Of a stretch of DNA of 41,415 bases, positions 24,709 through 33,732 are shown in pieces (position 1 is the first letter of the stretch; every line of letters begins with the position of its first letter). Position numbers and translations under genes: made by a program. The notes beneath the pieces are model-generated. The model worked only from the letters and a program-made list of their open reading frames with translations, had not been told where the DNA came from and searched no databases. The stretch is taken from the NCBI GenBank assembly GCA_030407505.1, contig JASDDH010000005.1, positions 1 to 41,415 of the forward strand, given 5' to 3'. This DNA comes from Planococcus sp. APC 4015 (GTDB lineage: Bacteria; Actinomycetota; Actinomycetes; Actinomycetales; Microbacteriaceae).

Positions 24709-25868
24709 CCATTCGCACACCGCTACGCGCCGTCTTCGGCGCGACGGCGGCCCTGGCCCTCGCCATCGGGCTCGCCGCCTGTTCATCCGACACGTCCGCG
24801 CCCGAGACATCGGGCTCTGCGGGCGGCGAGGTCGACACCGCCGGCATCGAGACGGCGCAGGCCGAGCTCGACCTCTACCGTGCGGCTCCGACCTGGCAGG
24901 GCCCGGACGAGCCCGTCGACATCTCGGGCCTCGAGGGCAAGCGCGTCACCTACATCAACGTGTCCAGCGGAATCGCCGTGCTGAAGTACTGGGCCGATGA
25001 GCTCAAGAAGATCCTCGCGGACGAGGCGGGCGTCATCCTCGAAGAGGTCGACGCGAAGGGCTCGGTCGACGAGGCGAACCGCGGCTTCCAGCAGGCCATC
25101 GCCAGCGGCTCCGACGTCGTCGTGCTGGTCGCGCTGTTCCCCGAGCTGTTCGAGCAGCAGATCGAGGCGGCCCACGCGGCGGGCATCAAGGTCATCACGG
25201 CGCAGTCGGGCGTTCCCGGCGATCTGTCGGCGGGCCAGGATGCCGAGGTGACCTTCGACTACGTGAAGGTCGGCGAGCTGATCGCGGACTGGTTCATCGT
25301 CGACTCCGAGGGAACGGGCAAGGCCACGCTCATCTCGTCCGATGACGTGCCGGCCTCGCAGCCGCAGGCGCAGGCGTCGCTGGATCGCGTCGCCGAGCTC
25401 TGCCCGGGCTGCGACATCAAGGTCGAGGACATCCAGATCCCCCAGTGGGAGACCTCGGTGCCGACCCTGATCCAGTCCACGATCAACACCGACCCGGAGC
25501 GCACCTACTTCCTGCCGCTGTACGACGGACAGGGCCTCTCGGGCATCGGCGCGATCCGCTCCGCCGGCGCCGGCGAGAAGGTCACGATGGGCACGTTCAA
25601 CGCGACGCCCGGAATCGTCGAGATGCTGAGCGATCCGTCCAGCGGTCTTGGACTGGACATCGGCGGCCACAACGAGTGGTGGGCGTACGCCATGGCGGAC
25701 GGCATCTTCCGCGTCCTCACCGACGCCGCTCCGATCGAGAACTACAACGTCGGACTGCGCATCTTCGACCGCGACAACGCCGGCGACCTCATCGTGGGCG
25801 ACGACCAGTTCGCCTGGTACGAGTACGACGGCTACAAGGACGAGTTCGCCGCCCTCTGGGGCAAGTAG
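24705..25868 (+). CDS. ABC transporter substrate-binding lipoprotein (sugar-type, periplasmic binding protein 4-like)
   Basis: 387 residues. A lipoprotein signal with lipobox LAAC (C26) anchors it outside the membrane, followed by a Ser/Gly-rich tether and a type I binding fold (VTYINVSSGIAVLKYWADELKKIL; SGSDVVVLVALFPELFEQQIEAAHAAGIKVI; TDPERTYFLPLYDGQGLSGIGAIRSAG). It would deliver the ligand to the permease. The fold is that of ribose/xylose and autoinducer-2 binding proteins, but the pathway context suggests a polar heterocycle or acid. The unusual extension before the fold (ELDLYRAAPTWQGPDEP) is common in uncharacterised actinobacterial members. Start ATG with GAGAGG upstream. A hairpin follows its stop. 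Confidence 0.9.
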   Translation: MTIRTPLRAVFGATAALALAIGLAACSSDTSAPETSGSAGGEVDTAGIETAQAELDLYRAAPTWQGPDEPVDISGLEGKRVTYINVSSGIAVLKYWADELKKILADEAGVILEEVDAKGSVDEANRGFQQAIASGSDVVVLVALFPELFEQQIEAAHAAGIKVITAQSGVPGDLSAGQDAEVTFDYVKVGELIADWFIVDSEGTGKATLISSDDVPASQPQAQASLDRVAELCPGCDIKVEDIQIPQWETSVPTLIQSTINTDPERTYFLPLYDGQGLSGIGAIRSAGAGEKVTMGTFNATPGIVEMLSDPSSGLGLDIGGHNEWWAYAMADGIFRVLTDAAPIENYNVGLRIFDRDNAGDLIVGDDQFAWYEYDGYKDEFAALWGK

Positions 25869-25879
25869 GCGGTTCCTCC

Positions 25880-25910
25880 GGGCGTGGCGGTGGACACCGC
25901 CGCCACGCCC
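25880..25910 (+). terminator. Intercistronic hairpin after the binding-protein gene
   Basis: An 11-bp perfect stem (GGGCGTGGCGG / CCGCCACGCCC) with a 9-base loop starts 12 bases past the stop. The ATPase gene follows at 25957 without its own visible promoter. Probably a leaky terminator or mRNA stabiliser that lets the binding protein be made in excess. Confidence 0.5.
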
Positions 25911-25956
25911 GCCACCCTTCTTCCGATCCCATCGCTTCTGAAAGCAGACCTCCACG

Positions 25957-27477
25957 ATGACCGGTTCCCCGCCGTCGCTGCATGTGCGCGACGTCTCGAA
26001 GACGTTCGGCCCGATCCGAGTGCTCAGCGAACTCGAGCTCACGATCGAGCCCGGTGAAGTCGTCGCGCTCATCGGCGAGAACGGTAGCGGCAAGTCGACG
26101 TTCATCAAGGTGCTCTCGGGCTTCCACGAACCCGACAAGGGGGCCGTGGTGCACATGGGCGGGGTCGACATCACCGATGTGCTCGCCAAGGGCCCCCAGA
26201 CCACGGGCATGGGCTTCATCCATCAGGACCTCGCGCTGGTCGAGTCGATGACGATCGTCGAGAACCTGCGGATCGGGCATTTCGCGACGGGCGCCTTCGG
26301 GCGCATCCTGTGGAAGCGCGAGGTCGCCGCGGTGCGTGCGATCCTCGCCCGCGTCGGGCTGGACGTGGACCCACGGATGAGGGTCCAGCAGTTGAGCGTC
26401 ACCGACCGGGCACTCGTGGCCATCGCGCGCGGGCTCGCCGAGATCGAACTCGCGCAGGGTTCCGAAGCGCGGCTGCTCGTGCTCGACGAGCCCACGGCAT
26501 ACCTGCCGACCTCGGGGGTCGAGCGCCTCTTCCGCGCCGTCGCGCAGCTCGCGGCAGAAGGCGTCAGCATCCTGTTCGTGTCGCACCGTCTGGACGAGGT
26601 GCTCACCCACTGCGATCGCGTGCTGGTCCTGAGAGGCGGTGTGCTCGTCGCCGACGAGGCGACGGCCGGTCGCTCGGAACGCGACCTCGTCACGCTGATG
26701 CTGGGCCGTGCGCCCGAAGACCTCTACCCGGACTACGACGTCCAGCCGGCAGGCAGTGCGCTGCGCGTGACGGGTCTCACCGGTGGCCTCGTCCAAGGCG
26801 TCGACATCAGTGCCCGCGCGGGAGAGATCGTCGGCTTCGTCGGCCTTCCGGGCAGCGGCTACGAGCACATCCCCTACCTTCTCGCCGGGACGCAGGAGGC
26901 CACGGGCGGCACCGTCACCGTCGCCCAGGGCCCCGAGCTCGACGCACGGCGCCTCGATCCCCGATCGGCGATCAGCGCCGGCATCGCGCTTCTTCCGGCC
27001 GATCGCAAGGAGGCCAGCGGGGCGCAGTCGCTGTCGGTCTCGGACAACATCACCGTGGCGACGCTCGGCAGCGTCGTGAACCGCGGTGTCATCTCGGCAC
27101 GAGCGGAACGCGAGGTCGTCGCGTCCCAGATCGATCGATTCCGCATCTCCGTACCCAGCCCGCAGTCGGCACTGGCCACGCTCAGCGGGGGCAACCAGCA
27201 GAAGGCGCTGCTGGCCAAGTGGGTGATCTCGAGACCCACGGTGCTGACGTTGCACGAACCGACGCAAGGCGTGGATGTCGGCGCCAAGCGCGAGGTCTTC
27301 CGTCACCTCACCGACCTCGCCCGCGGCGGGACCCTGCTGCTGATCTCGAGCGTCGAATACGAAGACCTCGCCGCGCTGTGCACGCGCGTGCACGTCATGC
27401 GTCACGGCCGCATCATCCGCACGATCGAGCGTGACGATCTGTCTGCTCACGAGCTGGCCGTGGCGGTGCACGGATGA
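25957..27477 (+). CDS. ABC transporter ATP-binding protein, two domains (RbsA-like)
   Basis: 506 residues, two fused nucleotide-binding domains. Domain 1 has Walker [10 protein letters not shown], Walker [13 protein letters not shown] and the H-loop FVSHRLDEV, but its signature reads LSVTDRA rather than LSGGQ. Domain 2 lacks a Walker A lysine ([11 protein letters not shown]), has a good signature LSGGNQQK, and its Walker B reads LTLHEP with His in place of Asp. A single active site formed by Walker motifs of domain 1 and the signature of domain 2 therefore remains, more lopsided than usual RbsA proteins. The ATG is preceded by a weak site (AGACCTCC region). Its stop overlaps the LeuC-like start (ATGA). 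Confidence 0.92.
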   Translation: MTGSPPSLHVRDVSKTFGPIRVLSELELTIEPGEVVALIGENGSGKSTFIKVLSGFHEPDKGAVVHMGGVDITDVLAKGPQTTGMGFIHQDLALVESMTIVENLRIGHFATGAFGRILWKREVAAVRAILARVGLDVDPRMRVQQLSVTDRALVAIARGLAEIELAQGSEARLLVLDEPTAYLPTSGVERLFRAVAQLAAEGVSILFVSHRLDEVLTHCDRVLVLRGGVLVADEATAGRSERDLVTLMLGRAPEDLYPDYDVQPAGSALRVTGLTGGLVQGVDISARAGEIVGFVGLPGSGYEHIPYLLAGTQEATGGTVTVAQGPELDARRLDPRSAISAGIALLPADRKEASGAQSLSVSDNITVATLGSVVNRGVISARAEREVVASQIDRFRISVPSPQSALATLSGGNQQKALLAKWVISRPTVLTLHEPTQGVDVGAKREVFRHLTDLARGGTLLLISSVEYEDLAALCTRVHVMRHGRIIRTIERDDLSAHELAVAVHG

Positions 27478-28889
27478 CCTCCACCACTGCGCCGTTGACC
27501 ATGATCGAGAAGATCTGGAAGGCGCACTCGATCGAACGCGTCGACCAGCCGGACCTGCTGTTCATCGATCTGCAGTTCCTGCACGAGGTCTCCAGTCCGC
27601 AGGCCTTCGACGGACTGCGGATGGCCGGAAGAGTCGTCCACCGCCCCGACCTCACGCTGGCGGTCGAAGACCACAATGTGCCGACCACCGGCCTGCTGAT
27701 GCGCGATCCGGTCGGACGCGCGCAGGTCGAGGCGCTGCGTCGCAACTGCGAAGAGTTCGGGATCGAGTTGCGACGCCTGGGCGAGATCGGTCAGGGCATC
27801 GTGCACATCATCGGACCCGAGACCGGACTCACCCAGCCCGGCATGACGATCGTGTGCGGCGACAGCCACACCAGCACCCACGGCGCGCTCGGTGCCCTGG
27901 CCTTCGGGATCGGCACCAGCGAAGTCGAGCACGTGCTGGCGACGCAGACGCTGTCGCAGGTCAGACCGCGCACGATGTCGGTGACCGTCAACGGCCGACT
28001 GGCCCCCGGTGTCGCGGCGAAGGACCTCGCGCTGCACCTGATCTCGCGCGTCGGGACCGGCGCCGGCCAGGGCCACATCGTGGAGTACCGCGGCGACGCC
28101 ATCGAGGCGCTGTCGATCGAGGCGCGCATGACGCTGTGCAACATGTCGATCGAGTGGGGCGCCCGTGCCGGACTCGTGGCTCCCGATCAGACCACCTTCG
28201 ACTACCTGAAGGGCCGCACCTACGCCCCCGAGGGCGCGGAGTGGGACCGTGCGGTGGAGTACTGGACGAGCCTGCGCACCGACGACGGCGCGGTCTTCGA
28301 CGACGCGATCGAGATCGATGCCGCCGAGGTCGTGCCGTGGGTCACATGGGGCACCAATCCCGGACAGGGTGTCTCACTCGACGACGTCGTACCGGCTCCC
28401 GAATCCTTCGCCGACGAATCGGCGGCGGCGGCGGCATCCCGCGCTCTGGAGTACATGGATCTGACTCCGGGCACGCCCATGCGCGACATCCGCGTCGACA
28501 CCGTGTTCCTCGGCTCGTGCACCAACTCGCGCATCGAGGACCTGCGGATCGCGGCCGATGTGCTGCGCGGACGCAGGGTCGATCCTGCGGTGCACCTGCT
28601 CGTCGTCCCCGGATCGATGCGGGTCAAGGCCCAGGCCGAGGCCGAAGGCCTCGACGCCGTCTTCACCGACGCCGGCGGTGAGTGGCGCTTGGCGGGCTGC
28701 TCGATGTGCGTCGGGCTGAACGAGGACACCGCGGCGCCGGGTGAGCGCACGGCCTCCACGTCGAACCGCAACTTCGAGGGACGCCAGGGCAAGGGGGCGA
28801 GGACCCACCTCGTCTCGCCGGCGGTGGCAGCCGCGACCGCCGTGCGCGGGACGCTCTCGGCCCCGAGCGACCTCGGGGTGCCCGCGTGA
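27474..28889 (+). CDS. Aconitase-family large subunit, LeuC-like
   Basis: 471 residues with the complete [4Fe-4S] ligand set: C349 in [11 protein letters not shown], and C409 and C412 in [11 protein letters not shown]. The substrate-side motifs [39 protein letters not shown] and [18 protein letters not shown] are also intact. It dehydrates or hydrates 2-/3-alkylmalates through the cluster and needs the small subunit encoded at 16163. Given the lyase two genes downstream, hydration of a (di)alkylmaleate to the corresponding malate is a good guess; 3-isopropylmalate, citramalate or maleate are alternatives. Overlaps both neighbours by four bases (ATGA; GTGA), so it is firmly part of the operon although split from its partner. 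Confidence 0.92.
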   Translation: MTSTTAPLTMIEKIWKAHSIERVDQPDLLFIDLQFLHEVSSPQAFDGLRMAGRVVHRPDLTLAVEDHNVPTTGLLMRDPVGRAQVEALRRNCEEFGIELRRLGEIGQGIVHIIGPETGLTQPGMTIVCGDSHTSTHGALGALAFGIGTSEVEHVLATQTLSQVRPRTMSVTVNGRLAPGVAAKDLALHLISRVGTGAGQGHIVEYRGDAIEALSIEARMTLCNMSIEWGARAGLVAPDQTTFDYLKGRTYAPEGAEWDRAVEYWTSLRTDDGAVFDDAIEIDAAEVVPWVTWGTNPGQGVSLDDVVPAPESFADESAAAAASRALEYMDLTPGTPMRDIRVDTVFLGSCTNSRIEDLRIAADVLRGRRVDPAVHLLVVPGSMRVKAQAEAEGLDAVFTDAGGEWRLAGCSMCVGLNEDTAAPGERTASTSNRNFEGRQGKGARTHLVSPAVAAATAVRGTLSAPSDLGVPA

Positions 28890-30034
28890 GCGCGCTGACC
28901 GTGCGCGGCGCGGTGCTCGAGCGCATCGGGGCGAGCGCACCATACGCGGCGAGTCGGCCGATCGTGGTGACGGAGCTTCAGCTGGACCCCCCCGGGCCCC
29001 GTGAGCTGCTCGTGCGCATCGAGGTCGCCAGCGTCTGCCACTCCGACCTGTCGGTCGTCTCGGGCGTGCGCCCACGTCCGGTGCCGATGCTGCTGGGGCA
29101 TGAAGCCGCCGGCATCGTCGTCGAGGCGGGACCGCAGACGACGATCGAGGTCGGTCGACGGGTTGTGATGACCTTCCTTCCGCGCTGCGGCGCCTGCGAC
29201 GCCTGCCGGACGAACGGCCGCGCGCCGTGCGTACCCGGAAGTGCGGCGAACGGTGCCGGCGAGCTGCTCGGCGGCGGCTCGCGCCTGCACGCCGAAGGTC
29301 ACGACGTCGCCCACCATCTCGGTGTCTCAGGCTTCGCCGACCACGCGGTGGTGGACGAGCGCTCGGTGTTCGCCGTCGATGACGATGTCCCGGCCGAGGT
29401 CGCCGCGCTGATGGGGTGCGCCGTGCTCACCGGCGGAGGCGCCGTGCTCAACTCCGCTCGCTTCGAGGCCGGGGAGTCGCTGATCGTGGTCGGACTCGGC
29501 GGGGTGGGTCTGGCCTCGGTGCTCACCGGCATCGCCCTCGGCGCGCGCTCCGTGACGGCGATCGACCTGCAGCCGACCAAGCTCGAGGCCGCGCTCGCCC
29601 TGGGCGCTGACGAGGCGATGACGCCGGATGCCGCCGTCGCGTCTGGGCTGCGCGCCGACGTCGTCATCGAGGCGGTCGGACGCGCGTCCGCGTTCGAGCA
29701 GGCGATGGCACTCACCGCCCCCGGCGGACGCACCGTCACGGTCGGGCTTCCGGCTCCCACGGATCTGGCTCAGATCAGTCCGCTCGGACTGGTCGCGGAG
29801 GGGCGCTCCGTCGTCGGCAGCTACCTCGGCGGATCCGTGCCGCAACGCGACATCCCGCGCTTCATCGATCTGTGGCGCGCCGGTCGGTTGCCGGTCGAGC
29901 GGCTCGTCAGCGCGCACATGCCGCTCGAGGACATCAACTCTGCGATGGATGAACTGGCCGCCGGCCGGGCGATCCGCCAGCTCATCGAGTTTCCCGAATC
30001 TCCCACCCACATCGAAGGACACACGGTCGCATGA
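28886..30034 (+). CDS. Zinc-dependent alcohol dehydrogenase (MDR superfamily)
   Basis: 382 residues. The catalytic zinc site is formed by CHSDL and GHEAAG; the structural zinc site is complete ([15 protein letters not shown], spacing CX2CX2CX7C). The nucleotide-binding loop [13 protein letters not shown] is followed by ID, typical of NAD(H). The length and the insertion between the structural zinc loop and the Rossmann domain place it with class I/III enzymes, the group including mycothiol-dependent formaldehyde dehydrogenase. In the operon it might oxidise a hydroxymethyl or secondary alcohol intermediate. GTG start and ATG end overlaps of four bases with LeuC and the lyase gene. Confidence 0.9.
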   Translation: MSALTVRGAVLERIGASAPYAASRPIVVTELQLDPPGPRELLVRIEVASVCHSDLSVVSGVRPRPVPMLLGHEAAGIVVEAGPQTTIEVGRRVVMTFLPRCGACDACRTNGRAPCVPGSAANGAGELLGGGSRLHAEGHDVAHHLGVSGFADHAVVDERSVFAVDDDVPAEVAALMGCAVLTGGGAVLNSARFEAGESLIVVGLGGVGLASVLTGIALGARSVTAIDLQPTKLEAALALGADEAMTPDAAVASGLRADVVIEAVGRASAFEQAMALTAPGGRTVTVGLPAPTDLAQISPLGLVAEGRSVVGSYLGGSVPQRDIPRFIDLWRAGRLPVERLVSAHMPLEDINSAMDELAAGRAIRQLIEFPESPTHIEGHTVA

Positions 30035-30903
30035 CTTCTGATCTCTCCCTGCGCAGCCTCATCCACTCGGCGGCGTCGCCGCTCGTCGTCCCTGGTGGCG
30101 GAACCCCGCTCGAGGCGAGGCTCGCGCAGCAGGCGGGATTCGAGGCGTTCTACCTGTCGGGGTACGCCGTCGCCGCATGGCGTCACGGGCTTCCCGACAT
30201 CGGGCTGCTCGGCATGCGCGACACGTCGGATGCGCTGCGGGCGGTGGGTCGTGTCGTCGACATCCCCGTCGTGGTCGACGCAGATACGGGCTACGGCGAC
30301 GTCATCGCGGTCACGGCGAACGTGCGCGAACTCGAGGCGATCGGTGCGGCCGGGGTGCAGATCGAGGATCAGGACTGGCCGAAGAAGTGCGGCCACATGG
30401 AGGGCAAGACCGTCGTGGCCCGCGAGGTCGCGATCCGCAAGGTCGCCGCCGCCGTCGAGGCCCGCCGCAATCCCGACACCCTCATCATCGCCCGCACGGA
30501 TGCCCTCGCCCCGCTGGGCCTGGACGAAGCGATTGCGCGGGCGCAGGCCTTCGCCGCCGAAGGGGCCGACATCGTGTTCATCGACGCACCGGCATCTGTC
30601 GAGCACCTGCGTCGCATCGGGCAGGAGCTCCCGGGCGTGCGCATGGCGAACATGAGCGAAGGCGGGCGGACGCCCGCGCTGTCGGCGCGGGAATTCGGCG
30701 AACTCGGATTCTCGTTCATCATCTTCCCGACGACCGCGCTGCGCATCGCCTCGCTCACGATCGGATCGTTCTTCAGCGACCTGCGCGAGCAGGGCACGAG
30801 CGTGGCCTGGCGGGAGCGGATGCACGGGCTCGACGATCTGAACGAAGTCGTCGACCTCGCCCATCATCTCGAGATCGACGCCCGCTTCGCCGCCGGCGTC
30901 TGA
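30031..30903 (+). CDS. Isocitrate lyase/PEP mutase superfamily lyase (2,3-dimethylmalate lyase-like)
   Basis: 290 residues. Swapped-helix TIM barrel with the metal site DADTGYG (residues 84-90), the VQIEDQ motif (E112) and the catalytic loop KKCGHMEGK with C120, which is characteristic of C-C lyases (isocitrate, 2-methylisocitrate and 2,3-dimethylmalate lyases), not of the PEP mutase branch. The size is that of 2-methylisocitrate and dimethylmalate lyases. No prpC/prpD genes accompany it, so methylisocitrate is unlikely. With the aconitase-type hydratase alongside, cleavage of an alkylmalate to a 2-oxo acid plus a carboxylic acid is favoured, as in nicotinate fermentation by Eubacterium barkeri. 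Confidence 0.88.
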   Translation: MTSDLSLRSLIHSAASPLVVPGGGTPLEARLAQQAGFEAFYLSGYAVAAWRHGLPDIGLLGMRDTSDALRAVGRVVDIPVVVDADTGYGDVIAVTANVRELEAIGAAGVQIEDQDWPKKCGHMEGKTVVAREVAIRKVAAAVEARRNPDTLIIARTDALAPLGLDEAIARAQAFAAEGADIVFIDAPASVEHLRRIGQELPGVRMANMSEGGRTPALSAREFGELGFSFIIFPTTALRIASLTIGSFFSDLREQGTSVAWRERMHGLDDLNEVVDLAHHLEIDARFAAGV

Positions 30904-30924
30904 CCCCTGACCCGAAAGGTGACC

Positions 30925-31662
30925 ATGTCCTCCGACACTCCCATCGAGGTGGGATGCATCATCCCCTCGACCAACACGATCGTCGAGCGCGACTACGCCC
31001 GCATCGGCGCCCGCTCGGTGGTCTTCCACTACGGAAGATCCCACATCCAGATCCCCGACATCGACTCCGACGAGGCGTTCGAGAGACTGATCGCCGAGAT
31101 CGAGGCGGGCAACGCCGCAGCCATCGAGCGCGTGTCGACGGCGCAGGTGTCGTACATGACCATGGGCATGTCCTCCGAGACCTTCTGGGGCGGAAAAGAG
31201 GGCAACGCGCGGTTCGAGGCCGAGATCGTCGAGCGCGCAGGCGTCCCGATCACGACCGGGGCGACCGCCCTGCGTGCAGCCCTCGATCTCTTCGGCGCAC
31301 GCAAGATTGCCTACGTGAGCCCGTACCCCGAGGTCGGCAACCGTCACGTGACGCGGTACTTCACCGAGCACGGGTTCGACGTCGTCGCCCAGCACGGTCT
31401 GGCATCCGATTCGCCAAAGGCGATGTCGGAGGTCGACGACACGGAACTGGCCCGCGTGATCGCAGAGCTCGACGCCGCGCGGCCCGACGCGATCCTGCAG
31501 GTGGGTACGAACCTGTCGATGATCGCTCTCGCGGCCTCGGCCGAGGACTTCCTACGCAAGCCGGTGATCGCGATCAACGCCGCGTGCGTGTGGCACACGC
31601 TCCGCCAGGTGGGATCCACCGAGCAGATCGACGGCTTCGGCTCGCTTCTGCGCGACCACTGA
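30925..31662 (+). CDS. Maleate isomerase / Asp-Glu racemase superfamily protein with atypical active site
   Basis: About 245 residues. The IIPSTNTIVERDY motif near the N-terminus is that of maleate cis-trans isomerases and arylmalonate decarboxylases (PSSNTxxE), and the two pseudo-symmetric domains are visible (ITTGATALRAALDLFGARKIAYVSPYPEVGN; KPVIAINAACVWHTLRQVG). Where maleate isomerases have their two catalytic cysteines, this protein reads SYMTMGMS and LQVGTNLS. Its only cysteines are near residues 11 and 221. It may bind a maleate-like acid but use other chemistry. ATG 30925 is chosen because GAAAGG lies five bases upstream; the in-frame GTG at 30919 overlaps that site. Sits 21 bases after the lyase gene. 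Confidence 0.8.
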   Translation: MSSDTPIEVGCIIPSTNTIVERDYARIGARSVVFHYGRSHIQIPDIDSDEAFERLIAEIEAGNAAAIERVSTAQVSYMTMGMSSETFWGGKEGNARFEAEIVERAGVPITTGATALRAALDLFGARKIAYVSPYPEVGNRHVTRYFTEHGFDVVAQHGLASDSPKAMSEVDDTELARVIAELDAARPDAILQVGTNLSMIALAASAEDFLRKPVIAINAACVWHTLRQVGSTEQIDGFGSLLRDH

Positions 31663-31704
31663 CGCGCACCGCCACCTCTTCATGCATCCACGAAGGAGCA
31701 CTCG

Positions 31705-33732
31705 ATGACACTCGCCCCCGCGACCCTGACCAAGGTGTGGCAGCCCCTGGCCATCGGCACCCGAACGGCCAAGAACAGGATGCTGGTTCCCGCCCGCACC
31801 TTGAACTGGTCCAAGACCGGCTATCTCAGCGACCGGCACCTCGCCCACTTCGCGGAGCTCGTGGCGGGCGGCACCGCGATGATCGTCACCGAACAGCATG
31901 CTGCCTTCGCGTACGCGAAGGGCTCCTTCCACAATCCCTGCACCGCGTGGGAGCGCGGGGCGATCGACGGCTTCCGGCGCTTCGCCGACATCGTCCACGA
32001 GGGCGACGCGCTGGGCATCGTGCAGCTCTACGGTTCGGGCACGCATGACAAGAGCACGCTGCTGATCGACGAGTGGCATCCGCTGTGGGGCGTGTCGGAT
32101 GTGGCATCCATCGTGCACAACGAGACACCACAGATCGTGCGTCAGCCCGAGATCGACACGATCGTCGACGGCTTCGTCACGTCTGCGCGCAACGTGCAGG
32201 AGGGCGGGCTGGACGGCGTGGAGCTGCATGCCGCGCACGGCTACCTGCTCGCCCAGTTCATGAGCACCGCGTACAACGACCGCACCGACGCGTACGGCGG
32301 AAGCCTCGAGAACCGGTGCCGAATCGTCGTCGAGATCGCACAGCGCATCCGCGAAGCCGTCGGCCCGAACTTCATCATCGGCATCCGCATCTCGTACGAG
32401 GAGTACGTCGGGGCGGCGGGAATCGAGCCGGACGAGGCGGACGAGCACCTGCGACTGTTCGCCGACACCGGCCTGTTCGACTACTTCAGCATCAGCTGCG
32501 CCGGCTACCACGCGCTGCATCGCGGCACCGCGCCCATGGATGAAGAGGACGGGTACACACGACCGTTCGGCAAGCGGGCCAAGAAGATCCTCGCGGGTCG
32601 GGCCCCGGTGTTCCTCGTCGGCCGCATCCGCGATCTCGACATGGCGGAATCGCTCCTCGACGACGATGCCGCCGACATGCTGGCACTGGGGCGCGCGCAG
32701 CTCGCCGATCCCCACCTCATCCGCAAGACGCAGCTCGGTCTCATCGACGAGATCCAGCGCTGCACCGGCGTCAACGAGTGCATCGGGCGTCTCTTCCACG
32801 ACACCGAAGTGATCTGCATGATGAATCCGATCACCGGCCGAGAGGCGGCGTGGTCCACGCTGCCGATGGTCGAACCGGGGCGCGAGAAGCGGATCCTCGT
32901 GGTGGGCGGCGGACCGGCGGGCATGAAGACCGCCTCGGTGGCGGCGCGTCGCGGGCACCGCGTCACCCTCGTCGAGAAGAGCGACGCCCTGGGCGGGCAC
33001 CTCCGGGCGTACGAAGCGCTGCCGCATCAGGCCGGGTGGGGTGTAGCGCGCGACAATCTGGAGCGACAGCTCGCCGTCGCCGGCGTGGAGGTCGTCCTCG
33101 AAACAGATGTCGACGCCGACTACGTGCATGCCGGCGGGTACGACGAGGTCGTGCTCGCGGTCGGGTCCTCGTACGACGCCACCGGACGCACGATCTGGCG
33201 CGCCGACCGATCCGTCGTGTCGTCCGGTCAGACCGATTCGGTCATGGGCATCGATCGCGCCGCCGACCTGCTGCGCGCCGGGGGCGGGGCGTCGCTGGGC
33301 CCGACCGTGGTCATCGTGGACGAGACGGGGTCGGAGTTCCCGTGGGGGGTGGCCGAGCAGATCGCCGAGAGCGGGTCGAAGGTCTACCTGGTGACCCCGC
33401 AGATGTTCGTCGGCGAGGACGTGCAGAATCATCTGCGCATGCCCTGGCTGCTGCCGCGCCTGAAGTCGCTGGGCGTCGAGCTGCTCGCCCAGCTGCGCGT
33501 GGACCGCTTCGATGACGGGGTCGTCACGGCGACGGATCTGTGGTCCGGCGAGCCCCGGACGTTCGACGGCGTGTCCACGCTGGTGTTCTCGATCTTCCGC
33601 CACGCGGATTCCAATCTGTTCGATGCCCTGGAGGCCGGCGACGTCCCGGTGACACGCGTGGGCGATTGTCTTTCGCCGCGCAAGCTCGCCGCCCTGATGT
33701 TCGAGGGCGAGAAGATGGGGCGCGAGCTGTGA
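31705..33732 (+). CDS. Old yellow enzyme/TMADH-type flavin oxidoreductase (FMN + FAD domains)
   Basis: 675 residues. The N-terminal FMN barrel (about 1-350) has the catalytic HAAHGYLLAQFMS and NDRTDAYGGSLENR motifs. A cluster-binding linker follows, then a C-terminal pyridine-nucleotide-disulfide-type domain with VVGGGPAGMKTASVAARRGHRVTLVEK. The architecture is that of trimethylamine dehydrogenase, dimethylglycine-type demethylases and 2,4-dienoyl-CoA reductase. The [4Fe-4S] motif is C353-x2-V356-x2-C359-x11-C371: the second of four expected ligands is Val. It may act as an ene-reductase on a maleimide- or maleate-like double bond or as an N-demethylase. ATG with AAGGAG seven bases upstream; stop overlaps the SDR start. 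Confidence 0.88.
   Translation: MTLAPATLTKVWQPLAIGTRTAKNRMLVPARTLNWSKTGYLSDRHLAHFAELVAGGTAMIVTEQHAAFAYAKGSFHNPCTAWERGAIDGFRRFADIVHEGDALGIVQLYGSGTHDKSTLLIDEWHPLWGVSDVASIVHNETPQIVRQPEIDTIVDGFVTSARNVQEGGLDGVELHAAHGYLLAQFMSTAYNDRTDAYGGSLENRCRIVVEIAQRIREAVGPNFIIGIRISYEEYVGAAGIEPDEADEHLRLFADTGLFDYFSISCAGYHALHRGTAPMDEEDGYTRPFGKRAKKILAGRAPVFLVGRIRDLDMAESLLDDDAADMLALGRAQLADPHLIRKTQLGLIDEIQRCTGVNECIGRLFHDTEVICMMNPITGREAAWSTLPMVEPGREKRILVVGGGPAGMKTASVAARRGHRVTLVEKSDALGGHLRAYEALPHQAGWGVARDNLERQLAVAGVEVVLETDVDADYVHAGGYDEVVLAVGSSYDATGRTIWRADRSVVSSGQTDSVMGIDRAADLLRAGGGASLGPTVVIVDETGSEFPWGVAEQIAESGSKVYLVTPQMFVGEDVQNHLRMPWLLPRLKSLGVELLAQLRVDRFDDGVVTATDLWSGEPRTFDGVSTLVFSIFRHADSNLFDALEAGDVPVTRVGDCLSPRKLAALMFEGEKMGREL

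Noticed and set aside
16163..28889. Leucine-biosynthesis leuCD
   Set aside because: Context is catabolic with a GntR/FCD regulator and lyase; no leuA or leuB is nearby and the subunits are split.
30031..30903. Methylcitrate-cycle prpB
   Set aside because: No prpC or prpD gene accompanies it, and the hydratase beside it is LeuC-like, not PrpD-like.
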